Notes: generated by a model from the sequence alone, not told the origin. A stretch of 64,000 nt of DNA from QHXM01 sp032160705 (GCA_032160705.1 JAVHVE010000061.1:71481-135480), one strand, 5' to 3'; positions 20,733-28,780 are shown, counted from the stretch's first letter. Numbers and translations are program-made.

Positions 20733-20840
20733 ACAGGAGACAGAAGACAGAAGACAGGAGACAGAAGAAAAGAAAATCTGTGAAAGCGGTTCTCCGCCTT
20801 ATCCCTTCTGACTTCTGACTCCTGAATTCTGAATTCTGCT
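20733..20840. repeat. Heptamer hairpin, GACTTCT/GAATTCT family (carB-CoA-binding gene)
   Basis: The left arm (20733-20769) runs in 7-nt steps AGGAGAC-AGAAGAC-AGAAGAC-AGGAGAC; the right arm (20806-20840) is TTCTGAC-TTCTGAC-TCCTGAA-TTCTGAA. Loop 20770-20805 is the reverse complement of the loops at 22464-22500, 37925-37961 and 43871-43915. Confidence 0.85.
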
Positions 20841-20859
20841 TTCCAGGGAGGCTTTCAAG

Positions 20860-21267
20860 GTGGAGATCAACAGCCGCGAAACCATCAGCAAGATTCTGGA
20901 AGATTGCCACACGATTGCCGTCGTCGGCCTCTCCTCAAACCCTGGGCGCGCATCAAACGGCGTCGCGGGCTACATGAAGCGGCAGGGATACAGAGTTATC
21001 CCCGTCAACCCGAACGAGGAACAGGTGTTCGGCGAAAAATCTTATCCATCGCTGGCGGACGTGCCCGTGCCGATTGACCTCGTTGACATCTTCCGCCGCT
21101 CGGAAGAAGCGGGCAAAGCGGTTGACGAAGCAATCGAGATTGGCGCGAAAGCCGTCTGGCTACAGGAAGGCGTGATTGACCACGCCGCCGCGCAGCGCGC
21201 ACAGGACGCTGGCCTGCTCGTCGTCATGGATCGCTGCTGGCTGAAAGATCATGTGCGGAATAAGTAA
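20860..21267 (+). CDS. CoA-binding domain protein (YccU family)
   Basis: The 135-residue single-domain Rossmann protein has 'TIAVVGLSSNPGRASNGVAG', 'YRVIPVNPNEEQVFGEKSYPSL' and 'AKAVWLQEGVIDHAAAQRA', the signature of stand-alone CoA_binding_2 proteins related to the nucleotide-binding part of succinyl-CoA synthetase. The start is GTG 20860, with AGGGAGG 8 nt upstream. The exact role is unsettled for the family. It follows carB and precedes mog, with repeat hairpins on both sides. Confidence 0.88.
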   Translation: MEINSRETISKILEDCHTIAVVGLSSNPGRASNGVAGYMKRQGYRVIPVNPNEEQVFGEKSYPSLADVPVPIDLVDIFRRSEEAGKAVDEAIEIGAKAVWLQEGVIDHAAAQRAQDAGLLVVMDRCWLKDHVRNK

Positions 21268-21268
21268 T

Positions 21269-21351
21269 CAGTTTTCAGTAGCCAGTTTTCAGTTTTCAGT
21301 TAAAACAGAAAGCTGAGAACTGAAAACTGAAAACTGAAAACTGGCTACTGA
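21269..21351. repeat. Heptamer hairpin, CAGTTTT family (CoA-binding gene-mog)
   Basis: It begins 1 nt after the stop codon and ends 1 nt before the mog ATG. The left arm (21269-21302) is CAGTTTT-CAGTAGC-CAGTTTT-CAGTTTT; the right arm (21320-21351) is ACTGAAA-repeats ending GGCTACTGA, so even the variant unit is mirrored. Confidence 0.9.
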
Positions 21352-21352
21352 G

Positions 21353-21838
21353 ATGATTCGTGCCGTTGTTATCACCGTCAGCGACCGTTGCGCGCGGGGC
21401 GAGCAGGTGGATGAGTCCGGCGCGGCGCTCGTCGAGTTGTTGAAAGAGATGGACGCGAAAATTGTGGCGACGGAAATTCTGCCGGACGATTTAGAGCCGC
21501 TCTCGGAGAAGCTTCGCGCATTGGCCGACCGCGTGGACGTGAATCTGATTGTGACGACGGGCGGGACGGGTTTCAGCCCGCGCGACAACACGCCCGAAGC
21601 GACGCGCGCCGTGATTGAAAGGGAAGCGCCGGGGCTCTCCGAAGCGATGCGGATGGAGACGCTCAGGCAAACGCCTCTGGCGATGGTTTCGCGCGGGGTG
21701 TGCGGCATTCGTTCCAGCACATTGATTATCAATCTGCCCGGCTCGCCCAAAGCTGTGCGCGAGAGTTTCGCTGTCATCAAGCCCGTGCTTGCTCACGCCG
21801 TCGTGCTGCTTGAGGGGAAGCCTCACGCGGAAGCGTAA
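21353..21838 (+). CDS. mog: Molybdopterin adenylyltransferase (Mog/MoaB family)
   Basis: The 161-residue protein adenylylates molybdopterin before molybdate insertion. Visible motifs are 'VVITVSDRCARGEQVDESG' at the N-terminus, the MPT-binding 'LIVTTGGTGFSPRDNTPEAT' and 'IINLPGSPKAVRESF'. Length fits stand-alone Mog/MoaB. The ATG abuts the preceding hairpin arm and no Shine-Dalgarno is visible. No other Moco gene is nearby. MoaB (a close paralogue) is an equally acceptable name. Confidence 0.9.
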   Translation: MIRAVVITVSDRCARGEQVDESGAALVELLKEMDAKIVATEILPDDLEPLSEKLRALADRVDVNLIVTTGGTGFSPRDNTPEATRAVIEREAPGLSEAMRMETLRQTPLAMVSRGVCGIRSSTLIINLPGSPKAVRESFAVIKPVLAHAVVLLEGKPHAEA

Positions 21839-21873
21839 AAGCAGGGACGCGGGATGAAGAAAACGAAAAACTT

Positions 21874-21903
21874 TTGACAACGCTTCCGCGCGAGGCTTAA
21901 GAT
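21874..21903 (+). promoter_or_regulatory. Possible promoter of nuoAB
   Basis: TTGACA (21874-21879) and TAAGAT (21898-21903) with an 18-nt spacer lie about 80 nt before nuoA in a 146-bp gap. Confidence 0.5.
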
Positions 21904-21984
21904 TCATGGCTGTTAGCCTTTTTTATTTGACCTTACGTTGAGAGCGCGCATTTTCCGGCACGCTGGCCAGATCAAACTGCGAAT

Positions 21985-22422
21985 ATGCTGAACGCGATTC
22001 TACTTCAAGCGACGGAAGCGACCACCGCAACTACTGCGCAGACGGTTGGCGCTCCCGTGACGGCCTACTGGCCTGTGATGATCTTTTTCATCTTTGCGAT
22101 TATCTTCCCCGTCTTGCCGATTGTCCTGGGGAGATTCCTGCGGCCAATGAAATATCTCAAGGCCAAGATGCGCCCCTACGAATGCGGCATAGACCCGACG
22201 ACGGAAGCGCACGACCGCTTCACTGTGCGCTACTACATCGTCGCGATGCTCTTTTTAATCTTCGATGTCGAAACGATTTTCCTGCTGCCCTGGGCAATCA
22301 TCTTCATGGGCGACGATTTCTCTTTCACCAAATTTGCGCTCATCGAGATGTTCGTCTTCATCGGCATACTCATCGTCGGCTACTATTACGCCTGGCGCAA
22401 AGGGGCGCTGGAGTGGGCATAA
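21985..22422 (+). CDS. nuoA: NADH-quinone oxidoreductase subunit A
   Basis: NuoA is a small membrane subunit of complex I at the quinone-channel junction. The 145-residue protein has three membrane helices (about 27-50, 80-103 and 112-134) and the conserved loop 'KMRPYECGIDPTTEAHDRF', including the Cys used in active/deactive studies. A Thr/Ala-rich N-terminal stretch precedes helix 1. It is paired with nuoB, while the remaining nuo genes start 8.6 kb downstream after unrelated genes. Confidence 0.95.
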   Translation: MLNAILLQATEATTATTAQTVGAPVTAYWPVMIFFIFAIIFPVLPIVLGRFLRPMKYLKAKMRPYECGIDPTTEAHDRFTVRYYIVAMLFLIFDVETIFLLPWAIIFMGDDFSFTKFALIEMFVFIGILIVGYYYAWRKGALEWA

Positions 22423-22429
22423 CGAAAAG

Positions 22430-22539
22430 CAGAATTCAGGAGACAGAATTCAGAAGCCAGAATATAAGGCTGAGAACCGCTTTTATTCTGATTTTCTTTT
22501 CTTCTGACTCCTGACTTCTGGATTCTGACTCCTGAATTT
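22430..22539. repeat. Heptamer hairpin, GACTTCT/GAATTCT family (nuoA-nuoB)
   Basis: The left arm (22430-22463) and right arm (22501-22539) are inverse copies in 7-nt steps. The loop is ATAAGGCTGAGAACCGCTTT... (22464-22500). It begins 7 nt after the nuoA stop and ends 1 nt before the nuoB ATG. Confidence 0.88.
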
Positions 22540-22540
22540 T

Positions 22541-23179
22541 ATGGCTGAACATCAAGAAGGATTTGTGCTGACGACCGTGGATTCGATGATTAACGCGGTG
22601 CGTCGAACGGTTGGAGCGAAGGCGATGGATCTGGCTGCGCCGGTGGTCAACTGGGCGCGCAAGTCTGCGCTGTGGCCGATGACGTTCGGGCTGGCGTGCT
22701 GCGCTATCGAGATGATTGCGACGGGCGCGGGGCGCTTCGACATTGACCGTTTTGGGGCAGGAGTTTTTCGCCCCTCCCCGCGCCAGAGCGATCTGGTGAT
22801 TATCGCGGGCACGGTGACGTTGAAGATGGGGCCGGTGGTGCGCCGCGTTTACGATCAGATGCCTGAGCCAAAGTGGGTAATTGCGATGGGCGCGTGCGCT
22901 TCGACCGGCGGGCCGTTTGATTCCTATTCGACGATGCAGGGCGTTGATCGCGTCATCCCCGTAGATGTTTACATTCCGGGTTGCCCGCCGCGCCCCGAAG
23001 CCTTGCTCTACGGCCTGATGCGCCTTCAGGACATCATCATGCGCGAAGCTCCTTCGGCTTACATCTTCGAGTCGGACGGAACTGTTCGCCGCCGCCAGCT
23101 TGAAGGCGACGACGAGTTGCAGGATGTTTCTCCGACTGACAGGGAAGCGATGGAAGTGGTAGATGCCGCGACACGTTGA
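22541..23179 (+). CDS. nuoB: NADH-quinone oxidoreductase subunit B
   Basis: NuoB carries iron-sulfur cluster N2, the last electron donor to quinone. The 212-residue protein has all four cluster cysteines: C53-C54 ('GLACCAIEM'), C119 ('MGACAST') and C148 ('PGCPPRPE'). A C-terminal acidic tail of about 35 residues extends beyond the core. The start ATG sits directly after a hairpin arm with no visible Shine-Dalgarno. A strong terminator follows, so nuoAB is a separate transcription unit from the nuoC-N cluster. Confidence 0.96.
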   Translation: MAEHQEGFVLTTVDSMINAVRRTVGAKAMDLAAPVVNWARKSALWPMTFGLACCAIEMIATGAGRFDIDRFGAGVFRPSPRQSDLVIIAGTVTLKMGPVVRRVYDQMPEPKWVIAMGACASTGGPFDSYSTMQGVDRVIPVDVYIPGCPPRPEALLYGLMRLQDIIMREAPSAYIFESDGTVRRRQLEGDDELQDVSPTDREAMEVVDAATR

Positions 23180-23212
23180 TGGTAAGGCATCTCAGATTCA
23201 AATGGACGATAA

Positions 23213-23250
23213 GAGGCCGCCTTCTGATAAAGGCGGCCTTTAATTTTTTT
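23213..23250 (+). terminator. Rho-independent terminator after nuoB
   Basis: AGGCCGCCTT and AAGGCGGCCT form a 10-bp stem followed by TTAATTTTTTT, 34 nt after the nuoB stop. Confidence 0.9.
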
Positions 23251-23320
23251 AACGTTGATGGAAGAAAATTAAATGCTCCTGCGTCTAAGGGATTGAGAAG
23301 TGAATAGACGGGGAGGCCGA

Positions 23321-23911
23321 ATGGAGCAGCGCGCGGTGGCGAGCGAGAAGGAGATCAACGAGCGCGTGATTGAAGCCTGTCAGCAGGGGGACAGGGAGGC
23401 GTTTCGACTGCTCTTTGAGACTTACCAGGAGAAGGTTTATTCAATCTCCCTCTACTATTTCAAGGGAGACGAATCGTCAGCCAGAGATGTGACGCAGGCA
23501 GTCTTTCTAAAATTGATGGTCAAGATTGAGCAGTTTCGCGGCGGTGCGGAGTTTACAACGTGGCTCTATCGCCTGGTGGTTAATGCGTGCATGGATGAGC
23601 AGAGAAAGAGCAGGCGTTTTCTTCCCTTTGGAGAAGGATTCGAGATGGGCAAGCATGTGGTGGAGAAAAATTCACAGGAGGAGCGTTACGCGCGCATCGA
23701 ATTGGCAGACTCCGTGAAGGCCGCCATCTGTGAGTTGAGGCCGAAGCTGCGGCTGCCCATCCTGCTCAAGTACGTCGAGGGATTGTCGTATGAAGAGATG
23801 GCAACGGTGCTCAACTGCTCGAAAGGCACAATCGCCTCGCGGATGAATCGCGGTCATAAAATTTTAGCGCGTCGTTTGTCGCACCTGCGCGGCGCATTTC
23901 AAGGTGAATAA
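23321..23911 (+). CDS. ECF-type RNA polymerase sigma factor
   Basis: The 196-residue protein has region 2 ('EAFRLLFETYQEKVYSISL', 'DVTQAVFLKLM', 'FTTWLYRLVVNACMDE') and region 4 ('LPILLKYVEGLSYEEMATVL', 'SKGTIASRMNRGHK'). ATG 23321 is chosen because GGGGAGG ends 4 nt upstream; an in-frame GTG lies 21 bp earlier. It overlaps or abuts the next gene, a zinc-type anti-sigma factor, which almost certainly restrains it. Downstream exported proteins are candidate targets. Confidence 0.92.
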   Translation: MEQRAVASEKEINERVIEACQQGDREAFRLLFETYQEKVYSISLYYFKGDESSARDVTQAVFLKLMVKIEQFRGGAEFTTWLYRLVVNACMDEQRKSRRFLPFGEGFEMGKHVVEKNSQEERYARIELADSVKAAICELRPKLRLPILLKYVEGLSYEEMATVLNCSKGTIASRMNRGHKILARRLSHLRGAFQGE

Positions 23912-23912
23912 G

Positions 23913-25178
23913 ATGTTCAGTCAGCACGAAAGTCGAAATCTTTCCGCCTATTGCAACGGTGAACTCCCCGATGAGGAGTCGCGGCGCGTGGCGGAACACC
24001 TGATCGGTTGCCAGCGCTGCCGCCGTGAGTTTGAAGAGATCAAGCTCGGCGTCAAGCTCGCCGAACAGTTGCCGAGAGTTTCTGCTCCGGCGTCCCTGTG
24101 GAGCGAGATAGAAGCGGCTCTGGTCGAACGCTCGCGCCCTGTGTCAGAGCGCCCCGCACCTCGTTTCGGCTGGCAACCAATCGCGGCAGTTTGCGCCGTG
24201 CTGCTTTTGGCGCTGGCGATTGGGGGCATCTGGTACTCAACGCGCCAGCCGAGCAATCCTTCACAAGTTACCGAGAAGACTAAAACACAGCAGACAAACG
24301 ACCCGAATCAACAGCCCGAAGGCGTTAGCCCGGCCATAGTCGGGAGCGCGCCTGCGACTAACAACAGCGCGCAGGCCGGTCAACACGACGACAATAACAA
24401 AACTGCGGAAGCTGTGCCCGCCAGGAACGGGAACGAGCCGACGTGGGAGGTGGCGCGGCTGGCAGGTGTGCCGACAATTGGCGCGAATCGCATTGAAGGA
24501 AGCGGGCGCATTGCTGTGGGCGAGTGGTTGGAGACGGACGGCGCTTCGCGCGCCAAGATCAATGTCGCCAACATCGGTCAGGTGGACATCGGGCCAAACT
24601 CGCGCGTGCGCCTGGTCGGAACACGTTCGACGGAGCATCGTCTCGCGCTGGAGCGTGGACGCCTTCATGCCATGATCTCTGCTCCTCCCAGACTCTTCGT
24701 CGTCGAGACGCCTTCGGCGACAGCGATTGATCTTGGCTGCTCCTACACGCTGGAAGTTGACGACCGAGGTCGAAGTATTCTGCACGTCACTTCGGGCTGG
24801 GTCGCGCTTGCGCGACAGGGACGCGAATCAATCGTGCCTGCCGGGGCTATGTGCGTGACCGAGCCGGGCAAGGGAGTGGGCACACCCTTTTTCGATGATG
24901 CTTCGATGAGATTTCGCAATGCGCTCTCACGTCTGGATTTCCAAAACGGCGGCGCGAAGGCGCTCGGCATCATTCTCTCGGAAGCACGTGAATACGACAC
25001 GCTGACGCTCTGGCATCTGCTCTACCGTGTTCAAGGCGCAGAGCGTGCCCGCGTTTACGACCGTCTGGCGGCGCTCATCGCTCCGCCCACAGGCGTGACG
25101 CGAGAAGGCGTGCTCCGGCTGGATAAAGGCATGCTCGATCTCTGGAAAAAGGGACTCGAATGGGCGTGGTTTGAATAA
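23913..25178 (+). CDS. Anti-sigma factor: zinc-finger (ZAS) domain, membrane helix and FecR-like domain
   Basis: Residues 1-45 form a zinc-associated anti-sigma domain with H29-x3-C33-x2-C36, to bind the sigma factor encoded just upstream. A membrane helix follows (about 89-108). After a Thr/Asn/Gln-rich linker, a periplasmic FecR-like domain appears ('RIAVGEWLETDGASRAKI', 'VDIGPNSRVRLV', 'GRLHAMISAPPRLFVVETP', 'VTSGWVAL'). ATG 23913 is preferred over GTG 23904 because AAGGTG is well spaced. FecR normally relays an outer-membrane signal to a sigma factor; fusion with a ZAS domain puts sensing and sequestration in one chain. No TonB receptor is adjacent. Confidence 0.88.
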   Translation: MFSQHESRNLSAYCNGELPDEESRRVAEHLIGCQRCRREFEEIKLGVKLAEQLPRVSAPASLWSEIEAALVERSRPVSERPAPRFGWQPIAAVCAVLLLALAIGGIWYSTRQPSNPSQVTEKTKTQQTNDPNQQPEGVSPAIVGSAPATNNSAQAGQHDDNNKTAEAVPARNGNEPTWEVARLAGVPTIGANRIEGSGRIAVGEWLETDGASRAKINVANIGQVDIGPNSRVRLVGTRSTEHRLALERGRLHAMISAPPRLFVVETPSATAIDLGCSYTLEVDDRGRSILHVTSGWVALARQGRESIVPAGAMCVTEPGKGVGTPFFDDASMRFRNALSRLDFQNGGAKALGIILSEAREYDTLTLWHLLYRVQGAERARVYDRLAALIAPPTGVTREGVLRLDKGMLDLWKKGLEWAWFE

Positions 25179-25252
25179 GAGAACTTATAACTTTTGACTC
25201 TCCCATATCCTCGCGGTGCGGCAGACCTTTTTACCTTGAGGAGTAACACACC

Positions 25253-26470
25253 ATGATTCGACACATCACAACGAGACTCATCGCGGGTTGCCTGCTGGCT
25301 TTCAGTATCGCCGCGTTTGTGGGAGTCAAGCTTTCCGCTCAAAATAATCCGGCGACTAAAGCTCAAAAGAAAATCGCACGGGCTGATAACCGTCTGGTCG
25401 TCCACGAATGGGGCACGTTCACTTCGATTGCCGGACGCGACGGCGTGGCGCTCGAATGGCGACCCTTGAACGGCCCAAGCGACTTGCCCAAATTTGTCCA
25501 CACCATTCAGGAGGCAAACGAAGGCTTGCGCCATCGCGCGGTGCAGGGCAAGGGAGACATGACGGCGCGCGTTCGGATGGAAACACCTGTCCTCTACTTT
25601 TATTCCGGCGAGGAGATGGATGTCTCTGTCAAAGTTGATTTCCCGAAGGGCAAGATTACCGAATGGTATCCGCAGGCGCGCACAGTCGGCACTAATGTTG
25701 ACTGGGGACGTTTGAAAGTTATGCCCGGCGCTGCGCTGACCTTCCCGGTCGGGAGTTCGGAAAGCCATTACTATCCGGCGCGTGAAGTGGACGCCGCACC
25801 CGTGCAGGTCTGTAGCACGAACAACAAACCCGCCCAACAGGAGAAATTTCTTTTCTATAGAGGCGTGGGAAATTTCGATTTGCCGCTTTCGGTCAAGCTC
25901 GAAGGCGAGAGCGTCGTCTTGAAGAATCTGGGCAAGGATGAGATCGCGCATCTGGTCATCTTCGAGAATCGCGGCGGCAAAATCGGGTATCGTTTGTGTG
26001 ACGCCTTCACGGGTGAGATGACGCATGAACGTCCTGTGCTCGACAAGAGCATGGATGCGCTCCTCGAAGACCTGAAACAGATTCTCGTCGCCTCCGGCCT
26101 TTACGAAAAAGAGGCTGCGGCGATGATTAAGACCTGGCGCAGCAGTTGGTTTGAAGAGGGCATGCGCGTCTTCTACGTGCTGCCGCGTCACACGACCGAT
26201 CAGATTCTTCCCGTCACGATTGAGCCGCGCCCGGCGGAGTTGGTGCGCGTGCTCGTCGGACGCGCCGAAGTCATTACGCCGCAGATGGAAAAGACGGTTC
26301 AGCAGCAGATCAGCCTGCTCCGCGATCAATCGCCGGAGGTTCGTGAGACCGCCGCCAGGGAGATTCGCAAATACGGACGATTTTCAGAGCCGATTCTCAA
26401 GCGTCTGCTTGAACAGGAGAGTGACGCCCTTGTGCGCTCGCGTATCAGGAAACTGATCGCATCTGAATAA
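25253..26470 (+). CDS. Exported protein with 'HEWGTFT' motif, unknown function
   Basis: The 405-residue protein starts with a signal peptide ('RLIAGCLLAFSIAAFVGVKLSAQ') and GAGGAG upstream. The mature N-terminus carries 'LVVHEWGTFTSIAGRDG' and 'WRPLNGPSDLPKFV', a motif I associate with uncharacterised exported proteins of Acidobacteria and Planctomycetes. The middle is beta-rich ('METPVLYFYSGEEMDVSV'). The last 60 residues look like a HEAT-type repeat ('SPEVRETAAREIRKYGRFSEPILKRLL'). It lies in a run of exported genes behind the ECF sigma factor. No catalytic residues can be named. Confidence 0.75.
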   Translation: MIRHITTRLIAGCLLAFSIAAFVGVKLSAQNNPATKAQKKIARADNRLVVHEWGTFTSIAGRDGVALEWRPLNGPSDLPKFVHTIQEANEGLRHRAVQGKGDMTARVRMETPVLYFYSGEEMDVSVKVDFPKGKITEWYPQARTVGTNVDWGRLKVMPGAALTFPVGSSESHYYPAREVDAAPVQVCSTNNKPAQQEKFLFYRGVGNFDLPLSVKLEGESVVLKNLGKDEIAHLVIFENRGGKIGYRLCDAFTGEMTHERPVLDKSMDALLEDLKQILVASGLYEKEAAAMIKTWRSSWFEEGMRVFYVLPRHTTDQILPVTIEPRPAELVRVLVGRAEVITPQMEKTVQQQISLLRDQSPEVRETAAREIRKYGRFSEPILKRLLEQESDALVRSRIRKLIASE

Positions 26471-26473
26471 TAA

Positions 26474-26506
26474 TTGTAGGGGCAGGGCTTGTCCCTGCTC
26501 CTACAA
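26474..26506. repeat. REP-like hairpin
   Basis: TTGTAGGGGCAGGG and CCCTGCTCCTACAA are inverted with about one mismatch and a 5-nt loop. It begins 3 nt after the stop codon of the HEWGTFT gene; a similar element of this TGTAGG...CCTACA type precedes trpB. Confidence 0.75.
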
Positions 26507-26544
26507 ATCAGCGACGCCGCAAAATCGAGGAAGGAGATGGAGCG

Positions 26545-27201
26545 ATGAAAGAACAAAATCTTAATGAATTGAACCGCAGGCAATTTATCAAACGCGTGGC
26601 GGTCGTCGCGGTCGCGCTCCCGGCGTTGCCGCTTGGTTTCGCCGCCTTGAGAGATTCTGAAGCGACGAGTCGTGCCGCTGCTGCTCCGGCTCAGGAGTGG
26701 GCCGGAGCGGCAGACGGCCCCGCCAATCCTTCATGGAAGACAAAGATGGTCGCGGGCAGCGAACCGGGCGAGCCTCTTCTCATCTCCGGCACGATTTTCC
26801 AGCCGGACGGTGTAACGCCTGCGAAGGGCATCACGCTTTACGTCTATCACACGGACGCCAGAGGCTACTACACAAACGAAGACCCAGGCAGGCAGGCACA
26901 AAAGCCGCGCCTGCGTGGATGGATGCGAACGGGTGAAGATGGTCGTTACGAGTTTCGCACCATCAGGCCTGGTGCGTATCCGGGCAGGAAAGCCGCGCAG
27001 CACATTCACGCCACGCTTTCAGGGACGGGCTATCCTGAATACTGGATAGACTCTTACTTTTTTGAAGGCGATCCATATCTCACCGCCGAGCATCGCGCGA
27101 CGCTCGGCGGGCGAGGCGGCTTTCAACCAGTTATCACTTTGAAGCGCGACGAGCAAGGTGTCCTGAGAGGCATTCGTGACATTAAGCTCCAGCACATCTG
27201 A
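26545..27201 (+). CDS. Tat-exported intradiol ring-cleavage dioxygenase-like protein
   Basis: The 218-residue protein starts with a twin-arginine signal (R11-R12 in 'NRRQFIKRVAVVAVALP'), so it is exported folded. The mature part matches the intradiol dioxygenase fold, with Fe(III) ligand candidates in 'LYVYHTDARGYYTNE' (Tyr), 'RPGAYPGR' (Tyr) and 'QHIHATL' (two His). The family opens catechol-type rings between the hydroxyls; extracytoplasmic members are poorly characterised. AGGAAGGAG precedes the start. The long N-terminal dimerisation domain of protocatechuate dioxygenase is absent. The stop codon overlaps the first base of the next repeat. Confidence 0.82.
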   Translation: MKEQNLNELNRRQFIKRVAVVAVALPALPLGFAALRDSEATSRAAAAPAQEWAGAADGPANPSWKTKMVAGSEPGEPLLISGTIFQPDGVTPAKGITLYVYHTDARGYYTNEDPGRQAQKPRLRGWMRTGEDGRYEFRTIRPGAYPGRKAAQHIHATLSGTGYPEYWIDSYFFEGDPYLTAEHRATLGGRGGFQPVITLKRDEQGVLRGIRDIKLQHI

Positions 27202-27527
27202 TTGCGGAATGCGGATTTCGGATTGCGGATTGAAAGGCGGTTAAGCGAGAAATGTGCGTCAATCCGCCGCGTCAGCGGCGACATGAATTTAGCCCGGCCT
27301 TTCAAGGCCGGGATAGGTTGGGCGATAGATTCACAAACGTCGCCTAAGCGACGATTGAATTCATGGGAGAGGTTAATTCAATCGTCGCTGACGCGACGCA
27401 AACCATAAATTACCTGTTGTGTTCCCGGCCTTGAAAGGCCGGGCTAAAATCACGCGCCGCTCACGCGGCGAATTTATGCTAACTCTTTGATGAACTGCTT
27501 TCCAATCCGAAATCCGCATTCCGCAAT
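27201..27527. repeat. Heptamer hairpin, GCGGATT family, carrying a nested palindrome in its loop
   Basis: The left arm 27201-27232 (GCGGAAT-GCGGATT-TCGGATT-GCGGATT) matches the right arm 27503-27527 as a perfect 25-bp inverse. Between them, where other copies have a loop of roughly 5-45 nt, lies the 205-bp nested palindrome at 27264-27470. Confidence 0.85.
27264..27470. repeat. Nested palindromic element, copy 2
   Basis: Same a-b-c...c'-b'-a' order as 397-602: a 27264-27280 and 27455-27470; b (CCCGGCCTTtcAAGGCCGGG) 27293-27312 and 27424-27443; c 27338-27353 and 27383-27398. Flanking words (GAATTTA before b, ATTGAAT after c) are shared with copy 1. The c module on the left has changed to CGTCGCctaaGCGACG, still self-complementary, so base pairing is kept while sequence drifts. 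Confidence 0.88.
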
Positions 27528-27544
27528 TGATGAGGCTGTGTTTT

Positions 27545-28030
27545 ATGAAGAAGGGACTGATTCAGAAGATACTGAAGTGGACGGCGATTGCGCTGGCCGT
27601 CGTCTTCGCTGCGCTTCAGTTCATTCGTCCGGCGCGAACCAATCCGCCCGTTGACGAATCGCGCACTATTCTGGCGCAGACGCACATCACGCCGGAGGTT
27701 GCCGCCATCCTGGATCGCTCCTGCAACGATTGCCATTCCAATCAAACGCGCTGGCCCTGGTACAGCAACATCGCTCCCGTCTCCTGGTTTGTCATCAATC
27801 ACGTCAACGACGGGCGCGAGGAAATGAACTTCTCGGACTGGGCGCAGTACAGTCAGGATGAGCGAGATCGTTATCTGAAGAAAATTTGCGGGGAAGTGAA
27901 ACAGGGTGCGATGCCGCTCAGTTCCTACCTGCGCCTGCACCATGAAGCGAAGCTCTCAAGCGAAGACGTGAAAACGCTCTGCGATTGGGTCAGCGACGAA
28001 AGCCAGCGCATCTCTCAAACCTTGAAGTAA
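27545..28030 (+). CDS. Membrane-anchored haem-binding (Haem_bd) protein
   Basis: The 161-residue protein has an N-terminal membrane anchor ('WTAIALAVVFAALQFI') and one c-type haem site C60-x2-C63-H64 in 'RSCNDCHSNQTRWPWYSNIAPVSW', the hallmark of the Haem_bd family. A distal Met is likely in 'GEVKQGAMPLSSYLRLH'. ATG 27545 is chosen; GAGG lies 10-13 nt upstream. It would be a periplasmic monohaem cytochrome, possibly an electron partner of the Tat-exported dioxygenase-like protein or of a respiratory enzyme. That partner link is inference from position only. Confidence 0.86.
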   Translation: MKKGLIQKILKWTAIALAVVFAALQFIRPARTNPPVDESRTILAQTHITPEVAAILDRSCNDCHSNQTRWPWYSNIAPVSWFVINHVNDGREEMNFSDWAQYSQDERDRYLKKICGEVKQGAMPLSSYLRLHHEAKLSSEDVKTLCDWVSDESQRISQTLK

Positions 28031-28040
28031 ATCACTGCTT

Positions 28041-28670
28041 TTACAATCCCGCAAGGTGGCGTGTGTCGTTGATCGCCAGCACGCGAACGAAGCCGTCTGA
28101 GCGAAGCTCGAAGCGTGTGATGCCGCAGTTGGCCGTAGAGACCCAGACGGGGCGCAACTCCGGCGCATCGAGCGCGCCCATCAGGTGCAGAACGAGAATG
28201 CAGATTGTGCCCGTGTGAGAGAAGACGCAGATGCACCCGCCCTTGTGCTGCTCAATCACCCGGTCGAGCTTGCGTGAAGCGCGGTCGAGCGTCTGCCGGT
28301 AGCTTTCGCCGCCGAGCAAAACGTGCTCGAAGTCCCTGCGAATCAGCGCGGCATATTGCTCCGGGTGCTGTGAGGCGGCTTCTTCAAACGTCAAGCCTTC
28401 CATCACGCCGACGCCGCGCTCGCGAAAAGCATCTGTCTGCTCAACGTCCAATCCGGTCAAGCGCGCCAGCGGCATCGCCGTCTCGACAGCGCGCGACAAA
28501 TCCGACGAATAAATTGCGCTGATCTTTTCTGAATAGAGCGCCTCGGCGGTCACTTCCGCCTGCCTGCGCCCGCGCGCTGACAGTGGGGTCGGCGTGTGCC
28601 CGCCGAAGAGGCCGGCGGCGTTGCCCTCAGATTGGCCGTGCCGGATAAAAAGGACGCGCGTCGTTTCCAT
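28041..28670 (-). CDS. Histidine phosphatase family protein (phosphoglycerate mutase-like)
   Basis: The 209-residue protein begins METTRVLFIRHGQSEGN, with the RHG catalytic histidine, and continues 'TPLSARGRRQAEVTAEAL', 'AIYSSDLSRAVETA', 'FRERGVGVMEG' and the second catalytic histidine in 'CVFSHTGTICILVLHLM'. It is likely a cofactor-independent-size phosphatase such as a CobC- or GpmB-like enzyme; the substrate is not predictable. The frame extends 21 bp upstream into the repeat arm; Met at 28670 is chosen. It is last in the minus-strand rpmE-DUF1385-prfA run. Confidence 0.88.
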   Translation of the reverse strand: METTRVLFIRHGQSEGNAAGLFGGHTPTPLSARGRRQAEVTAEALYSEKISAIYSSDLSRAVETAMPLARLTGLDVEQTDAFRERGVGVMEGLTFEEAASQHPEQYAALIRRDFEHVLLGGESYRQTLDRASRKLDRVIEQHKGGCICVFSHTGTICILVLHLMGALDAPELRPVWVSTANCGITRFELRSDGFVRVLAINDTRHLAGL

Positions 28671-28676
28671 AAGACT

Positions 28677-28780
28677 CGTGACAGGTGACAAGTAAAAGCC
28701 GTAAACCGTGACAGGTGACAGGTGACAGGAAAAAGCGTTCTTATCTTGTCACCTGTCACCTGTCACTTGTCACGGCTTTT
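28677..28780. repeat. Heptamer hairpin, GTGACAG family (prfA-phosphatase gene)
   Basis: The left part 28677-28730 carries GTGACAG-GTGACAA and, after AAAAGCCGTAAACC, GTGACAG repeats; the right arm 28745-28780 is the inverse (CTTGTCA-CCTGTCA-CCTGTCA-CTTGTCA). The prfA stop codon overlaps its edge. It shares the AAAAGCCGTAAACC spacer with the copy at 36506-36637. Confidence 0.88.
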
